Shown piece after piece: positions 37,382 to 46,637 of a stretch of DNA of 64,000 bases. Each line of letters starts with the position of its first letter. Positions within the stretch are counted from its first letter, which is position 1. Under the pieces are notes generated by a model. That model was not told the DNA's origin, did not search any database, and was given only the letters and a program-made list of their open reading frames with translations. Both the position numbers and the translations under genes were made by a program. The DNA lies in NCBI RefSeq assembly GCF_014698825.1, contig NZ_JACJTT010000001.1, positions 62,001 through 126,000 of the forward strand, given 5' to 3'. The stretch is from Richelia sinica FACHB-800. Lineage in GTDB: Bacteria > Cyanobacteriota > Cyanobacteriia > Cyanobacteriales > Nostocaceae.

Positions 37382-37705
37382 CAGTTATGTTTGTGGGGTT
37401 TTCTCAGATGCTGATTAAACCTTGTTTGCTTACAACTCAAGCAGTGAAAGTTCCATCAATGCCATAAGCATTTTATCAAAAACACAGTTTGAGCCTAGAG
37501 GCGTATTTTATATAACTAAAACTTATTAGTAGGAATTAACTAAATTTCATTACTAATCGCGGTGATTTTTCAGTTAAAAGCTTTTACTTTTCCCGTAGTA
37601 TCAGAATTGAAGCAAATTGAAATTAGCGGCTAACCCGCTCGGAGTAGCCGTGTGCTTTGCTTGAGGATATCTTATACTGCCGTTTGCACAAGAGAGGAAT
37701 ACTAA
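37382..37705. other. Divergent promoter region of bvdR and petF
   Basis: About 320 bp without a gene. Near petF lies a GC-richer patch (37625-37665, GCGGCTAACCCGCTCGGAGTAGCC) that differs from the AT-rich flanks and resembles degenerate Nostoc intergenic repeats. AGAGAGGA (about 37690) is the likely ribosome-binding site of petF. Confidence 0.4.
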
Positions 37706-38005
<300 letters not shown>

Positions 38006-38309
38006 GATTTAGGTTGGGTGATCATAAACCTGCCTTAATAATCAGAAAAATACAGCAAACAAGAAGAAAAAAACCTTTTTTTGTTCTTTATTATGCTGGA
38101 GTAATACAAAACAATTTTTTCCATGTTTGGTGGAGAAAAATCTCCAGGGAGGAAAATAGGATAATTCCTGTTCCTCCCACTTTGTATTGAGGAGTATGCC
38201 TTTCCTATCGGCAGTTCAAAAGGAAAAAGAAAAAATAAAAAAGAGTTTTTCTTGATTCGTAGTTATAGCCATAAATACACCCTGAAAAATCTGAAAATTC
38301 AGCAATTAC
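38006..38309. other. Convergent intergenic region after petF
   Basis: Contains a perfect small hairpin TGGAGA-AAAA-TCTCCA (38131-38146) and an A7-CC-T7 stretch near 38071-38086 that could act as a terminator for petF. No gene is seen. Confidence 0.45.
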
Positions 38310-40001
38310 TTATTTCAAATTGATGGATGTTTTGAGTTGCTGATCTAGTTTTTGTAATTTTGTACCGGGATAATAAAATTGCAGAATTCTTTCGCTTGAC
38401 CAACCTAATTTAGCGAGGTTTTGAGCACCAGTCTGACTTAAACCTACTCCATGTCCCATTCCTCCACCAACAAAAGCGTATCCCCACAGCTGATCTTGAC
38501 CTTTATTTAAAGGTTGGAGATAAAAAAATGTACTGATAGGTGGTCTTAAGGCACTGCGGACTTCATCTTTGTGTAGGGTAAATGTGCCAATATCTGTTTT
38601 TACAGCTAGTTTGAGAATGCGTCCACTTTGACTGCGTTCAACCACAGACATTGCTTCCACTTTTTTTAATTTGGCATAGGGACTTTTTTTCACTTGCAAA
38701 AATTTTTGCAAGTCTTTGGTAATGTCTTCTATGGTGCTTTCTTTACGCCATCTGAATACATCCCAAGAACTTTCATTAAACCCTTTTTCTAAATTGATAA
38801 ACTGCTGAAAGTTTTTTTCGTCAGCTAGATTTTGGGTGGATAGATTCCAAATGTTAGTTGCTGCATCAAGGACTGGCCGCAAATAGGGACGGTCTTCTCC
38901 ATTCCAAACGTCACTAAAGGAAGCTGTAACACCACCTGTTGTGGAGGAATACAAGGCATCTACTAGTTGTTGGTTGTAAGTTAGAACCATACCACTAGTG
39001 GCTGCACTAGCTTTGTCTGTGTTCCGTGAAACTGCATTCAGTCCTTGATACACTTGGCAATGGGTATCAGCGCACAGTTGATAGTTATCTATAGCAAATC
39101 GACGCAAGTTTCGTAGAGCGTAGGTGCGGGCAATTACAGCTTGTGCTTCTAGTGCTGCTGTTGGGGCATTGGGGCCAATTTCGTAGGGCAAAACTCCACG
39201 TACATAGGTTTCTAGTGGGACTTGATTAACTAAGGTATATGTACCGTAGGCGTTGGGTTGTAATCTAATGGTACCGGGATAGGTGAGAGTTTGTTCAGGC
39301 TTTTCACTTGTAGAGAGTTTAATTAAATTTTGATCAGAACTAATTTCTAAATTATTTTGACTGTAGCGTTTGCCATTGACTATGAGGCTAACTTGTGGCT
39401 GCTGGGACAAAATTTTAGTATCAAGATAAGCATTTTTATTACCAGAAGCTTCCATGCTCTGTAGCAGCAAGCGCCGTAGTAAGGGTGTGCTGTACACATC
39501 TCGTTTTGCCCATACTTGCCAGCGTTCTGGTTGGGCGATTTCTACTTCTATGCCTTGAGCACGAAGGTTTTTGGCACTGTCTTCTGCCGTTTCAAAGGTG
39601 CGGAAATCTCCTAAAACTAGTACCTCAACTACTGTTGGTTGGGGTAAGTTTTGCATTACCGTTTCCAGGGTGATGGGGTTTTGGGTAATGAGAGTTTGCG
39701 GCTGATTGCCTTGGGAAAATTGTAACTTCAAGCGATCGCCTTTTGTTGGTGACAATTGTACCTTGGCTTTAGGGTTAGAACCAAATCGCTGGACAATCCC
39801 AATTTGCAGTTCTACATCCTCACTACTGCTTACTGGCCCCGATGCAGCCGTTAGTCCCAATAAGCAAAATGTGGTCAGGAATGCGTATGAAGAACGCCAA
39901 AATAAAATTTTCATGGAGAATTGGTTTTGCCTCTTTGTGTGGCGTTGGGGCTGATTTTCAAGTTGTGTACCCTGATTTTTTTCTAGCTCATGCGCTCCCA
40001 T
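38310..40001 (-). CDS. SpoIID/LytB-domain protein, 563 aa
   Basis: The C-terminal two thirds carry the SpoIID domain, recognisable from LETYVRGVLPYEIGPNAP, AVIARTYALRNL, QVYQGLN, TSGMVLTYNQQLVDALYSSTTGG and GYAFVGGGMGHGVGLSQTGAQNLA. In sporulating bacteria SpoIID is a lytic transglycosylase acting on peptidoglycan. In cyanobacteria a cell-wall remodelling role is likely but unproven. The middle (about 120-165, VVEVLVLGDFRTFETAEDSAKNL) looks like a SPOR-type segment. A signal peptide starts at Met30 (ATG 39914). The longer start at 40001 has a better ribosome-binding site (AGGGA), so I keep it. Confidence 0.85.
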   Translation of the reverse strand: MGAHELEKNQGTQLENQPQRHTKRQNQFSMKILFWRSSYAFLTTFCLLGLTAASGPVSSSEDVELQIGIVQRFGSNPKAKVQLSPTKGDRLKLQFSQGNQPQTLITQNPITLETVMQNLPQPTVVEVLVLGDFRTFETAEDSAKNLRAQGIEVEIAQPERWQVWAKRDVYSTPLLRRLLLQSMEASGNKNAYLDTKILSQQPQVSLIVNGKRYSQNNLEISSDQNLIKLSTSEKPEQTLTYPGTIRLQPNAYGTYTLVNQVPLETYVRGVLPYEIGPNAPTAALEAQAVIARTYALRNLRRFAIDNYQLCADTHCQVYQGLNAVSRNTDKASAATSGMVLTYNQQLVDALYSSTTGGVTASFSDVWNGEDRPYLRPVLDAATNIWNLSTQNLADEKNFQQFINLEKGFNESSWDVFRWRKESTIEDITKDLQKFLQVKKSPYAKLKKVEAMSVVERSQSGRILKLAVKTDIGTFTLHKDEVRSALRPPISTFFYLQPLNKGQDQLWGYAFVGGGMGHGVGLSQTGAQNLAKLGWSSERILQFYYPGTKLQKLDQQLKTSINLK

Positions 40002-40102
40002 TATACGATTTCCCTATTTTGCTCCGGACAGTTGCAAATCAAAGTCATAACGAGTATGATTTATCTATGGTCGAAACATAAAACTAGTTAGTAAAACTCC
40101 CT

Positions 40103-40366
40103 ATGGTTCGGATTCAAGAAATTCCATTAAACCAAATCAAACGCCCCTTGCCACGAGAGAATGACCCCACCAAGGTGAAAGCCCTAATGGAATCTATCGC
40201 TGCCATTGGTCAACAAGAACCGATAGATGTCCTAGAAGTAGATGGACAGTATTACGGCTTTTCTGGTTGCCACCGTTACGAAGCTTGTCAAAGGCTAGGC
40301 CAAGAAACTATTTTAGCCAGAGTTCGCAAAGCACCCTTAAGTGTTCTGAAAATGCACTTAGCATAA
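40103..40366 (+). CDS. srx: Sulfiredoxin
   Basis: Sulfiredoxin reduces the over-oxidised (sulfinic) cysteine of 2-Cys peroxiredoxins with ATP. The 87-residue protein is a single ParB-like/sulfiredoxin fold with the diagnostic active site FSGCHRYEA (Cys56) and the conserved N-terminal [12 protein letters not shown]. Plain ParB proteins lack this cysteine motif. The gene is 50 bp upstream of dpsA on the same strand, so the two probably make an oxidative-stress operon. It is divergent from the SpoIID gene, sharing about a 100-bp promoter region. Confidence 0.93.
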   Translation: MVRIQEIPLNQIKRPLPRENDPTKVKALMESIAAIGQQEPIDVLEVDGQYYGFSGCHRYEACQRLGQETILARVRKAPLSVLKMHLA

Positions 40367-40415
40367 AATTTACAGTTTAATTGTCAGCTATACTACCTTT
40401 ATGGAGGAAAAAATT

Positions 40416-40898
40416 ATGTCATCTTTAGCAAATGTCAATATTGGTATTGATGAAACCAGTAGAGCTAAAATAGCCGAAGGTTTATCTCGACTACTGGCTG
40501 ATACCTACTCACTGTATTTGAAAACACATAATTTCCATTGGAATGTTACTGGGCCAATGTTTCAAACCCTACATTTGATGTTTGAAACACAGTATACAGA
40601 ACTGGCCCTAGCAGTAGATTTAATTGCCGAAAGAATTAGAGCACTTGGTTATCCTGCACCGGGAACCTATAGCGAGTATGCGAAATTAAGCTCAATTCCA
40701 GAAACTCCTGGTGTTCCCAAAGCCAAAGAAATGATTCGCTTACTAGTGGAAGGACAAGAAGCTGTAGTGAGAACTGCCCGGTCAATTTTTCCTGTGGTAG
40801 ATGAAGTGAATGACGAACCCACCGCAGATTTATTAACCCAACGGATGCAGGTACATGAAAAAACCGCTTGGATGTTGAGAAGTTTACTAGAAGACTAA
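40416..40898 (+). CDS. dpsA: Dps-family ferritin-like DNA-protection protein
   Basis: Dps proteins form hollow dodecamers that oxidise and store iron using peroxide. The ferroxidase region is clear: [13 protein letters not shown] (His), then [26 protein letters not shown], the ligands shared between subunits. The length (160 aa) is usual. The frame opens at ATG 40401, but GGAGG at 40403-40407 sits correctly before ATG 40416 and lies inside the longer frame, so 40416 is the start. Family members vary in DNA binding, and no lysine-rich N-tail is seen here. Adjacent srx supports a stress role. Confidence 0.95.
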   Translation: MSSLANVNIGIDETSRAKIAEGLSRLLADTYSLYLKTHNFHWNVTGPMFQTLHLMFETQYTELALAVDLIAERIRALGYPAPGTYSEYAKLSSIPETPGVPKAKEMIRLLVEGQEAVVRTARSIFPVVDEVNDEPTADLLTQRMQVHEKTAWMLRSLLED

Positions 40899-40918
40899 CG
40901 ATAGAGGAAATGGGATAC

Positions 40919-41023
40919 TATAGCAGGTGAAAGGTGAAAGGTGAAAGGTGACAGTGCTAAAAGCCTTTCAGTGTTCAGGTTTTAGTTGTGGTTCATGTCC
41001 TAACCATCTTGTCTACGGCTATA
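40919..41023 (+). repeat. Dispersed MITE-like repeat, copy B
   Basis: It runs from TATAGCAGGTGA to GTCTACGGCTATA, with GTGACAGTGCTAAAAGCC in the middle. Terminal hexamers TATAGC/GCTATA are inverted, extended outward to ACTATAGC/GCTATAGT. Three GGTGAAA units are tandem at the left end. It lies between dpsA and the HTH/GrpE-like gene. Confidence 0.75.
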
Positions 41024-41055
41024 GTAATTAACCCATTTCCTCCAACTTTTACCCA

Positions 41056-41730
41056 ATGAACCAAATTGATTTCACCCACAAGTTGCAAAGTTTAATGCAG
41101 CAAGTGGGTATTTCCAGTTTTAAATCTCTCAGTCGTGCTGCTGGTGTGTCAGAACGACAAATTTTACAGATGCGACAGGGTAAAATTCACAAGATGCGGC
41201 TAGAGATATTAATGAAGCTTTCGCAAGTTTTACATGTATCCCTAGATGAGTTAGTAGAATCTTTCTCAGGTTCAAGGGAAGTTGTTAACAGGGAACAGGT
41301 AAATAGTCAGGACTTAGACCTCAGAACCCAAGTGAGCAACTTACAAACAGAATACCATCGCCTCAATAATTTGCTGCAAACCCAACAACAGTCTCTACAC
41401 CAAGAGTTTCAACAATCGAGTATCCAAATTTTAGAATCTTTGCTCCTACAGTGGCCTACAGCAGCGGAAAAAGCCAAGGAAAACCCAGAGTTAGCAGCAG
41501 TCAAAATAGTTCCATTGATACAAAAACCCTTAGACAAATTATTACAGGCTTGGGGAATAGAAGTGATCGCTTATGTAGGGGCAGAAATACCCTATGATCC
41601 TCAACAACACCAATTATTGGAGGGAGCGGCAAAGCCAGGAGACTTAGTGCAAGTACGTTATCTTGGTTATCGTCAAGGAGAAAGGTTATTATATCGTGCT
41701 AAGGTTAGTCCTATAAACAACTCATTGTAA
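41056..41730 (+). CDS. Helix-turn-helix / GrpE-like fusion protein, 224 aa
   Basis: Residues about 8-70 form an XRE-type helix-turn-helix (GISSFKSLSRAAGVSERQILQMRQGK, then LEILMKLSQVLHVSLDELV). A coiled coil follows (about 85-125, DLRTQVSNLQTEYHRLNNLLQ). The C-terminal part (about 125-220) resembles the beta-wing and end of GrpE (AKPGDLVQVRYLGYRQGERLLYRAKV), the nucleotide-exchange factor of DnaK. The combination suggests a regulator joined to a chaperone-cofactor-like module, but whether it releases nucleotide from DnaK is not shown. It follows repeat copy B on the same strand as dpsA. Confidence 0.65.
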   Translation: MNQIDFTHKLQSLMQQVGISSFKSLSRAAGVSERQILQMRQGKIHKMRLEILMKLSQVLHVSLDELVESFSGSREVVNREQVNSQDLDLRTQVSNLQTEYHRLNNLLQTQQQSLHQEFQQSSIQILESLLLQWPTAAEKAKENPELAAVKIVPLIQKPLDKLLQAWGIEVIAYVGAEIPYDPQQHQLLEGAAKPGDLVQVRYLGYRQGERLLYRAKVSPINNSL

Positions 41731-41928
41731 ATTTAAAATACCTAATAAATTTTAAACTGAATTTAAATTTTTCCGTTTATTTATAAATACTTTATATTCC
41801 CCCATAAAAATAATCTACAATTCAATTATTTAATCATATTTTGGTGTGTTAAATATCTGTATTTGTCGCCTTAGTAATATATACTAGCAACAATAGTATT
41901 TCCTTGAATTTATCAAAAATAAACGCTT

Positions 41929-42255
41929 ATGAATGAAACAGTTAGAATTGTTAGCCTCAGTGGAAGTTTTAACACCAACTCTTCCTCCGTCTTTCAGCAA
42001 GATATTGACAAACTTATTGCTAGTGGTGCGAAATTCGTGTTGATTGACTGTCAAGGAGTCACATTTATGGATAGTTCGGGCTTAGGTGCACTAGTTCTAG
42101 CTTTTAAAAAATTGCAAGATGCAGGTATTAAAATGGCTATTTGTTCTATTAACGAACAAGTCAGAATATTATTTGAATTAACTAATATGGATAATATATT
42201 TGAAATCTTTCCGACCCAAGAAGCTTTTCAAAAAGTAGCTATTCCTGCTAATTAA
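41929..42255 (+). CDS. STAS-domain anti-sigma-factor antagonist, 108 aa
   Basis: This single-domain STAS protein resembles SpoIIAA/RsbV. The phosphorylation site is Ser49 or Ser50 in VTFMDSSGLGALVLAF, an intact motif. In partner switching the unphosphorylated form binds an anti-sigma kinase and frees the sigma factor. No such kinase is encoded nearby, but the phosphatase-type gene that converges from the other strand (overlap of 4 bp) is the natural enzyme for dephosphorylating a STAS protein. The target sigma or effector is unknown. Confidence 0.92.
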   Translation: MNETVRIVSLSGSFNTNSSSVFQQDIDKLIASGAKFVLIDCQGVTFMDSSGLGALVLAFKKLQDAGIKMAICSINEQVRILFELTNMDNIFEIFPTQEAFQKVAIPAN

Positions 42256-43388
42256 TCAAATTTAATTTGAAGAATAGATAAATCATCATCAAATACATCT
42301 TTGGAGTTTAAATTGGTTAGATACTTGAGGATATAATCTAGTTGATAATCAACGGAATGGTGCAAACTAACTAATAACTGAATAAATCCTTCCAAACTCC
42401 AAAGTGTATTATCTGGCTTCATAATTTCGTAAGCACCATCGCTGAAAATATATAGGGTACTCGATTTTTCTATCGTATAAGATTGGTTAAAGTATTGCGT
42501 ATGAGGAAACATACCTACTGGCATACCTGGTGTTTTTAAAAGTTCTACTTCAGTGGTATTAGGTGTATTGCCAAATAATAAAATAGCTGGTGGATGACCA
42601 GCACTAGCATAGGTAAGTTCACGAGTGACACGGTTATAGACACCGTACCAAATAGTAAAATATTTATCATTTTGATAATTCATTTGAAAGGTGTCATTTA
42701 AAGCTTTTAATACATCAGAAGGATGATAATAGTTTAAGCCTTTGAGCGCACGAGAACGCAGTAGATTGTGTACAGAAACCGAGGGAAGAGTTGCTCTGAG
42801 TCCATGTCCAGCAGTGTCTAATAAGTAAACCGCTAAATAATTAGAATCAAGCCAATAGTAATCAAAACAATCTCCACCCAATTGTCGTGAAGGGATGAAT
42901 CGAGAATCAATTGTTAAAGGGGAGGTCATGGGTAGAGGTAACAGGGATTTGACATATTCTGCTGCCTCTGATAATTCTGTTTCTAATAATAATTTTTGAG
43001 TTTGTAAATCTCGATTCAGTTGATGTAGTCTCAGTCCTGCTCTTACCCTAGCTTGCAGTTCATTTTGCTCAATCGGTTTAGAAATAAAATCATCAGCACC
43101 AGCATCTAAGCCTTCTACCCGATGAGCTACAGAATCTAAAGAAGTGAGTAAGATAAAAAATGTCGTGGATAAATTGGGATCTTTTTTAATGCGATCGCAT
43201 ACTTCTAATCCACTCAATCCAGGCATCATCCAATCACAAATAATTAACGATGGTGGAGAAGATAGAGCCTGCAAAATGCCTTCTTCACCGTTGCTGACAG
43301 TAATAACCTCATAGCCTTGTTTTTCTAAAATTCTTTTCAGAAAAATTTGAATAGAAGGGTCATCATCAATGACTAAAATTTGAAACAT
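42252..43388 (-). CDS. Response regulator with SpoIIE/PP2C phosphatase domain, 378 aa
   Basis: An N-terminal receiver (residues 1-125, phospho-acceptor Asp52 in SLIICDWMMPGLSG and Lys in ISKPI) is joined through a helical linker to a PP2C-like SpoIIE domain (about 165-375, with GGDCFDYYWLD, DTAGHGLRA, YASAGHPPAILL and FSDGAYEI). The metal-binding aspartates of this family are visible. It should dephosphorylate STAS antagonists, as RsbU does, and the STAS gene 41929-42255 lies tail to tail with it. The upstream kinase that phosphorylates Asp52 is not in the window. Confidence 0.93.
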   Translation of the reverse strand: MFQILVIDDDPSIQIFLKRILEKQGYEVITVSNGEEGILQALSSPPSLIICDWMMPGLSGLEVCDRIKKDPNLSTTFFILLTSLDSVAHRVEGLDAGADDFISKPIEQNELQARVRAGLRLHQLNRDLQTQKLLLETELSEAAEYVKSLLPLPMTSPLTIDSRFIPSRQLGGDCFDYYWLDSNYLAVYLLDTAGHGLRATLPSVSVHNLLRSRALKGLNYYHPSDVLKALNDTFQMNYQNDKYFTIWYGVYNRVTRELTYASAGHPPAILLFGNTPNTTEVELLKTPGMPVGMFPHTQYFNQSYTIEKSSTLYIFSDGAYEIMKPDNTLWSLEGFIQLLVSLHHSVDYQLDYILKYLTNLNSKDVFDDDLSILQIKFD

Positions 43389-43633
43389 AATGGAAATAAA
43401 TATACAAAATTAAATTCGTCTGAATATAAAATTTTTCAAATATCATCTATATACTTATTCATTGCTACTATGCCAGGAAATTTTTACTAGAAAAATTGAA
43501 AATTGATGAATTTAAAATAAGATTTATTCACTTGTTTAAAGGAATATCAAGAGTAGAGCAGGGCAAAAATGAATATACAGCCCAAGCATAATTTACAACT
43601 GTGTCGTTCTATCTTCTGCTGCTCTAGAAACAA

Positions 43634-44401
43634 TTACAACGCTGAGAGAGGATTTAACCATAGCAACATGGTACGGCTAAGTTGGTTTAAGTCTCGGTAT
43701 GTTTCCTGTTTAAACCACTGTCCTAAAGCATCTAAAGGACTAAAAGAGTTTCCTATTTGCCATTTAATATCTTGACCGAGTGGTGTGGTATGATTACCAG
43801 TCAAATTTTGGATAGTCACCATATCTGGAAATCTTTTTTGGAGAATTTGAGTTAAAACAGCTGATTGGTCTAGGGTGTCATTGCTAAATTTAATTAATAA
43901 ATTACGGCGAATTTGATACCTTTCTTGCACTAGTTGGTTAGTTTGTGCTGGTGTAGGAGTAAACTCAACCGCAAACTGAGAATTAAGCTGTTCTACTAAG
44001 GGGATAGCTTCCTGTGCTGTGAAATTATTAAAGGAGATTAAAATATTTCCTGCTCGCTCCACAGAAAAGAGGCTACCAATGAGTAAGTGAAGTTTGCAAC
44101 CCATACTGTGGCCTACACCGTAAATGGGAAGGTAAAGCTTGCGTAGTTGGCCAGAGTCTTGTAAACGTTCCAGAGTACGCTCAAAGTTGAGGAGTACAGA
44201 ATCAGCGATCGCGCTATGATCTAAAGTATTCACAAAAGGTGTAGCAATCACCACATAACCTTTACTGACCAGATTTTCCAGCAAACAACGGTAAGTTAAA
44301 TGTGGAGCCGTAGCCACAAAAGCACCACCCAAAAAATGAATAATGCCAATAGGGTTACGAGGAATTACTACCCAATTACCTCTAATGTCTTTCCAGTCCA
44401 T
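43634..44401 (-). CDS. DUF1350 family alpha/beta-hydrolase-like protein, 255 aa
   Basis: The sequence opens WKDIRGNWVVIPRNPIGIIHFLGGAFVATAPHLTYRCLLE, the DUF1350 signature. A nucleophile-elbow-like GVGHSMGCKL (Ser about residue 99) marks an alpha/beta-hydrolase fold. The catalytic acid cannot be placed, though a late GNHTTP segment supplies a possible His (about 203). Members occur in cyanobacteria and plants and their substrate is not known. It is soluble without signal peptide. The ATG at 44401 starts it; the gene stands alone. Confidence 0.85.
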   Translation of the reverse strand: MDWKDIRGNWVVIPRNPIGIIHFLGGAFVATAPHLTYRCLLENLVSKGYVVIATPFVNTLDHSAIADSVLLNFERTLERLQDSGQLRKLYLPIYGVGHSMGCKLHLLIGSLFSVERAGNILISFNNFTAQEAIPLVEQLNSQFAVEFTPTPAQTNQLVQERYQIRRNLLIKFSNDTLDQSAVLTQILQKRFPDMVTIQNLTGNHTTPLGQDIKWQIGNSFSPLDALGQWFKQETYRDLNQLSRTMLLWLNPLSAL

Positions 44402-44571
44402 GCTAATGTGCTGTGTGATTGATCACAACAAGTGCTTCTCTTTCATGTTAAAACGGGTATGGTAATTCTGTCGCAGATTAAAGAAAAACCTGCGGATGAA
44501 AACAATCATTCCCTGCCCTCTCTCCCCTTTCTCCTTCATTCCTCAGGTGCAAAGGTTAACCAGAGGTGGAG

Positions 44572-45288
44572 TTATCCTTGACTTTGTAACCTTTTCATTT
44601 CATATTGCACATCTAAAGCAATTTGCAAAGCCTCATTTAACAATCTGCCATGTTCTGTAGCTTGTTCTGTCACTTGCAAAGATGCCAAAGTCGCTAAATT
44701 ATTAGCAAATAGTTCAGAATTATTGAGAATAAAGTTTTTGTTTTCTCTCATAATTCTTTCTGTTTTTAACGCTCTAATTAAATCAGCTTTTGTTAATTGC
44801 AAAGCCTCAATCACTCTTTCTCGCTTCTGAATCTTTACGTCTAAATTACCAGCAGCTTCTATTTGATCATTAATATCTATAGCCTTAATGACAGAATTAA
44901 ATCTTTTGACATCATTCAACAAAATTTGTAGAGAATTAGTCATATTGACTTTGAGTAATTTACTCTGCCTTTTCCACCAAAAATATAAAACAGCCTGACT
45001 TAATCCGGCTAACCACAATATAAATAATATAAATAAGAATCCAGAATTATTAATCGGTATAGCTAATATTCTCACAAATACATCAAATATTAAATAAGTA
45101 AATAAACACACAGATAAACTAATAAAAATTACCGTTGCTCCTTCCGAACCGCGAATTTTTCTGAGCAAACTCTTACCAAGTTTTTGCAAATTCCTGGTAA
45201 TGATAATTAACTCAGCATTCACAGGTAAATTAGTTATCTCTTGTAGTTCTTGTGGAGTAATTTCTAGCCCTTGCAGATCATCACGCAC
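44572..45288 (-). CDS. Unknown membrane protein, 238 aa
   Basis: A GTG start gives an N-terminal soluble part (1-50) and two transmembrane helices (about 51-72 and 80-104). A long coiled-coil-like C-terminus follows (about 110-235, for example KIQKRERVIEALQLTKADLIRALKTERIM). No family is recognised. A second unknown membrane protein lies 128 bp upstream on the same strand, so the two may form an operon, though the gap is large. Confidence 0.6.
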   Translation of the reverse strand: MRDDLQGLEITPQELQEITNLPVNAELIIITRNLQKLGKSLLRKIRGSEGATVIFISLSVCLFTYLIFDVFVRILAIPINNSGFLFILFILWLAGLSQAVLYFWWKRQSKLLKVNMTNSLQILLNDVKRFNSVIKAIDINDQIEAAGNLDVKIQKRERVIEALQLTKADLIRALKTERIMRENKNFILNNSELFANNLATLASLQVTEQATEHGRLLNEALQIALDVQYEMKRLQSQG

Positions 45289-45416
45289 AGTTGCTTAAAC
45301 CTCCCATTGACAGTGACAAAGTATAATATAGCAAGCCCACTTCCACAATGGTGAGCAACCTGGCAGTTTCTACAAAACTTTCCACAAACTTCATTCTTTA
45401 TCTTCAAACTGTAAAT

Positions 45417-45806
45417 TCATTTATGAATAACTAAAGAAAATAAATAAAATCCAGCCGCACTAAAGATAAATAAAATAGTAAGAGAGTATACAACTACATC
45501 TTTCAAAATAAATAATATCCAATCTTTCAACAGTTCTTGCCTAAATTTTAATTCCCTCAATTTGTAGTCAAAATCCGCCGCTTCTTTAGCAGAAATATTT
45601 ATATAACGGCTAGTGTAGATATTCTCAATCACTTCCTCATCTACAGCATTCTCCCAATTATTATTTGTATCCTTTAAAGTTTCTAATGGCTCATTTATTT
45701 GAGTAGAAACAATTGCTAAGTTCTCTGCCTTGAACTTTTCTATTTCTTTTTTCATCACTTTTTTCACTATTTTGGTGATTAAAGCATCAAGATTTTTGTC
45801 AGTCAT
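45417..45806 (-). CDS. Unknown tail-anchored membrane protein, 129 aa
   Basis: The N-terminal 95 residues are soluble, charged and helical (LITKIVKKVMKKEIEKFK, SAKEAADFDYKLRELKFRQELLKDW). A single hydrophobic helix (about 101-125, DVVVYSLTILFIFSAAGFYLFSLV) closes the protein. No family is recognised. It is encoded on the same strand as the unknown membrane gene downstream of it and may act with it. Confidence 0.55.
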   Translation of the reverse strand: MTDKNLDALITKIVKKVMKKEIEKFKAENLAIVSTQINEPLETLKDTNNNWENAVDEEVIENIYTSRYINISAKEAADFDYKLRELKFRQELLKDWILFILKDVVVYSLTILFIFSAAGFYLFSLVIHK

Positions 45807-46040
45807 CTTGTTTGATATAGTTTAGAGTAAATTTACAGTTATTTTGCAGGGAAACTATTGAAAACTTAATAGCTAATAATAATTAAAAATTAAAAATTTG
45901 ATGTTTTATCGGCCTCATTATTGAGCAAAATTGGAACAAATTCATGATCATTTATAGCCACAGGGCATTTAGGACATCGATATAATACTCAAATTGAGAT
46001 CATGAGAGGCTTATTTCTGTTCAAGCTGAAAATAATAATC

Positions 46041-46066
46041 ACCCCTTTCCGCGACTGGAAAGGGGT
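46041..46066 (-). terminator. Hairpin downstream of ndhJ
   Basis: A 10-bp perfect stem (ACCCCTTTCC against GGAAAGGGGT) with a 6-nt loop lies 47 bp beyond the ndhJ stop. On the minus strand it is followed by GATTATTATTTTC, moderately U-rich, so it probably ends the ndhCKJ transcript. The rest of the 306-bp gap to 45807 holds no gene. Confidence 0.65.
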
Positions 46067-46112
46067 TATGAAAAGTGACTTCTCACTAGCCAAACTCAAG
46101 ACACAACAAACT

Positions 46113-46637
46113 TTAATAAGCGTCTTGCAACTCGTAGAAATCAGGCGAAATGTAATCCTTACGTAAGGGCCAACCGACCCAATCTTCTGGCATCAAAATC
46201 CGCTTCAGGTTAGGATGACCCTCGTAGATAATGCCATACATGTCATAGGATTCGCGCTCTTGCCAGTCAGCTGTTTTCCAAATCCAGTAGACTGAAGGCA
46301 CTCTGGGATTTTCCCGTGGCAAGAAGACCTTCACCCTGATTTCTTCAGGACGGTCAGCATTATCACCCACTTTAATTAAGTGATACACACTCACCAAATC
46401 TTCTCCTGGCCCCAGGTCAGAGCCGCCCTGAAACTGGAGATAATTAAACCCGTAGGCATATAAAGCTGTAGCAATAGGTAGTAAAAATTCAGGCGCTACC
46501 TTAATAATTTCTACACCATTAACATCTGGCGCTAAAGATTCATGTTCAAAACCATTTTCCCTCAGCCACTGGGAAACCTTACCAGCTTGAACAATAGCAT
46601 CTGGCGCTGCCACTATTTTAGATTCTTCATCAGCCAC
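46113..46637 (-). CDS. ndhJ: NAD(P)H-quinone oxidoreductase subunit J
   Basis: NdhJ is the 30-kDa-type peripheral subunit of the thylakoid NDH-1 complex, which carries electrons from ferredoxin to plastoquinone in respiration and cyclic flow. The C-terminal signature [36 protein letters not shown] is intact, and the 174-residue length is normal for cyanobacteria. The gene overlaps ndhK by 8 bp, consistent with the conserved ndhC-ndhK-ndhJ operon. Confidence 0.97.
   Translation of the reverse strand: MADEESKIVAAPDAIVQAGKVSQWLRENGFEHESLAPDVNGVEIIKVAPEFLLPIATALYAYGFNYLQFQGGSDLGPGEDLVSVYHLIKVGDNADRPEEIRVKVFLPRENPRVPSVYWIWKTADWQERESYDMYGIIYEGHPNLKRILMPEDWVGWPLRKDYISPDFYELQDAY

Noticed and set aside
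43569-43775. 68-codon plus-strand frame over the 3' end of the DUF1350 gene
   Set aside because: Lies antisense to a recognised gene and has no plausible product.
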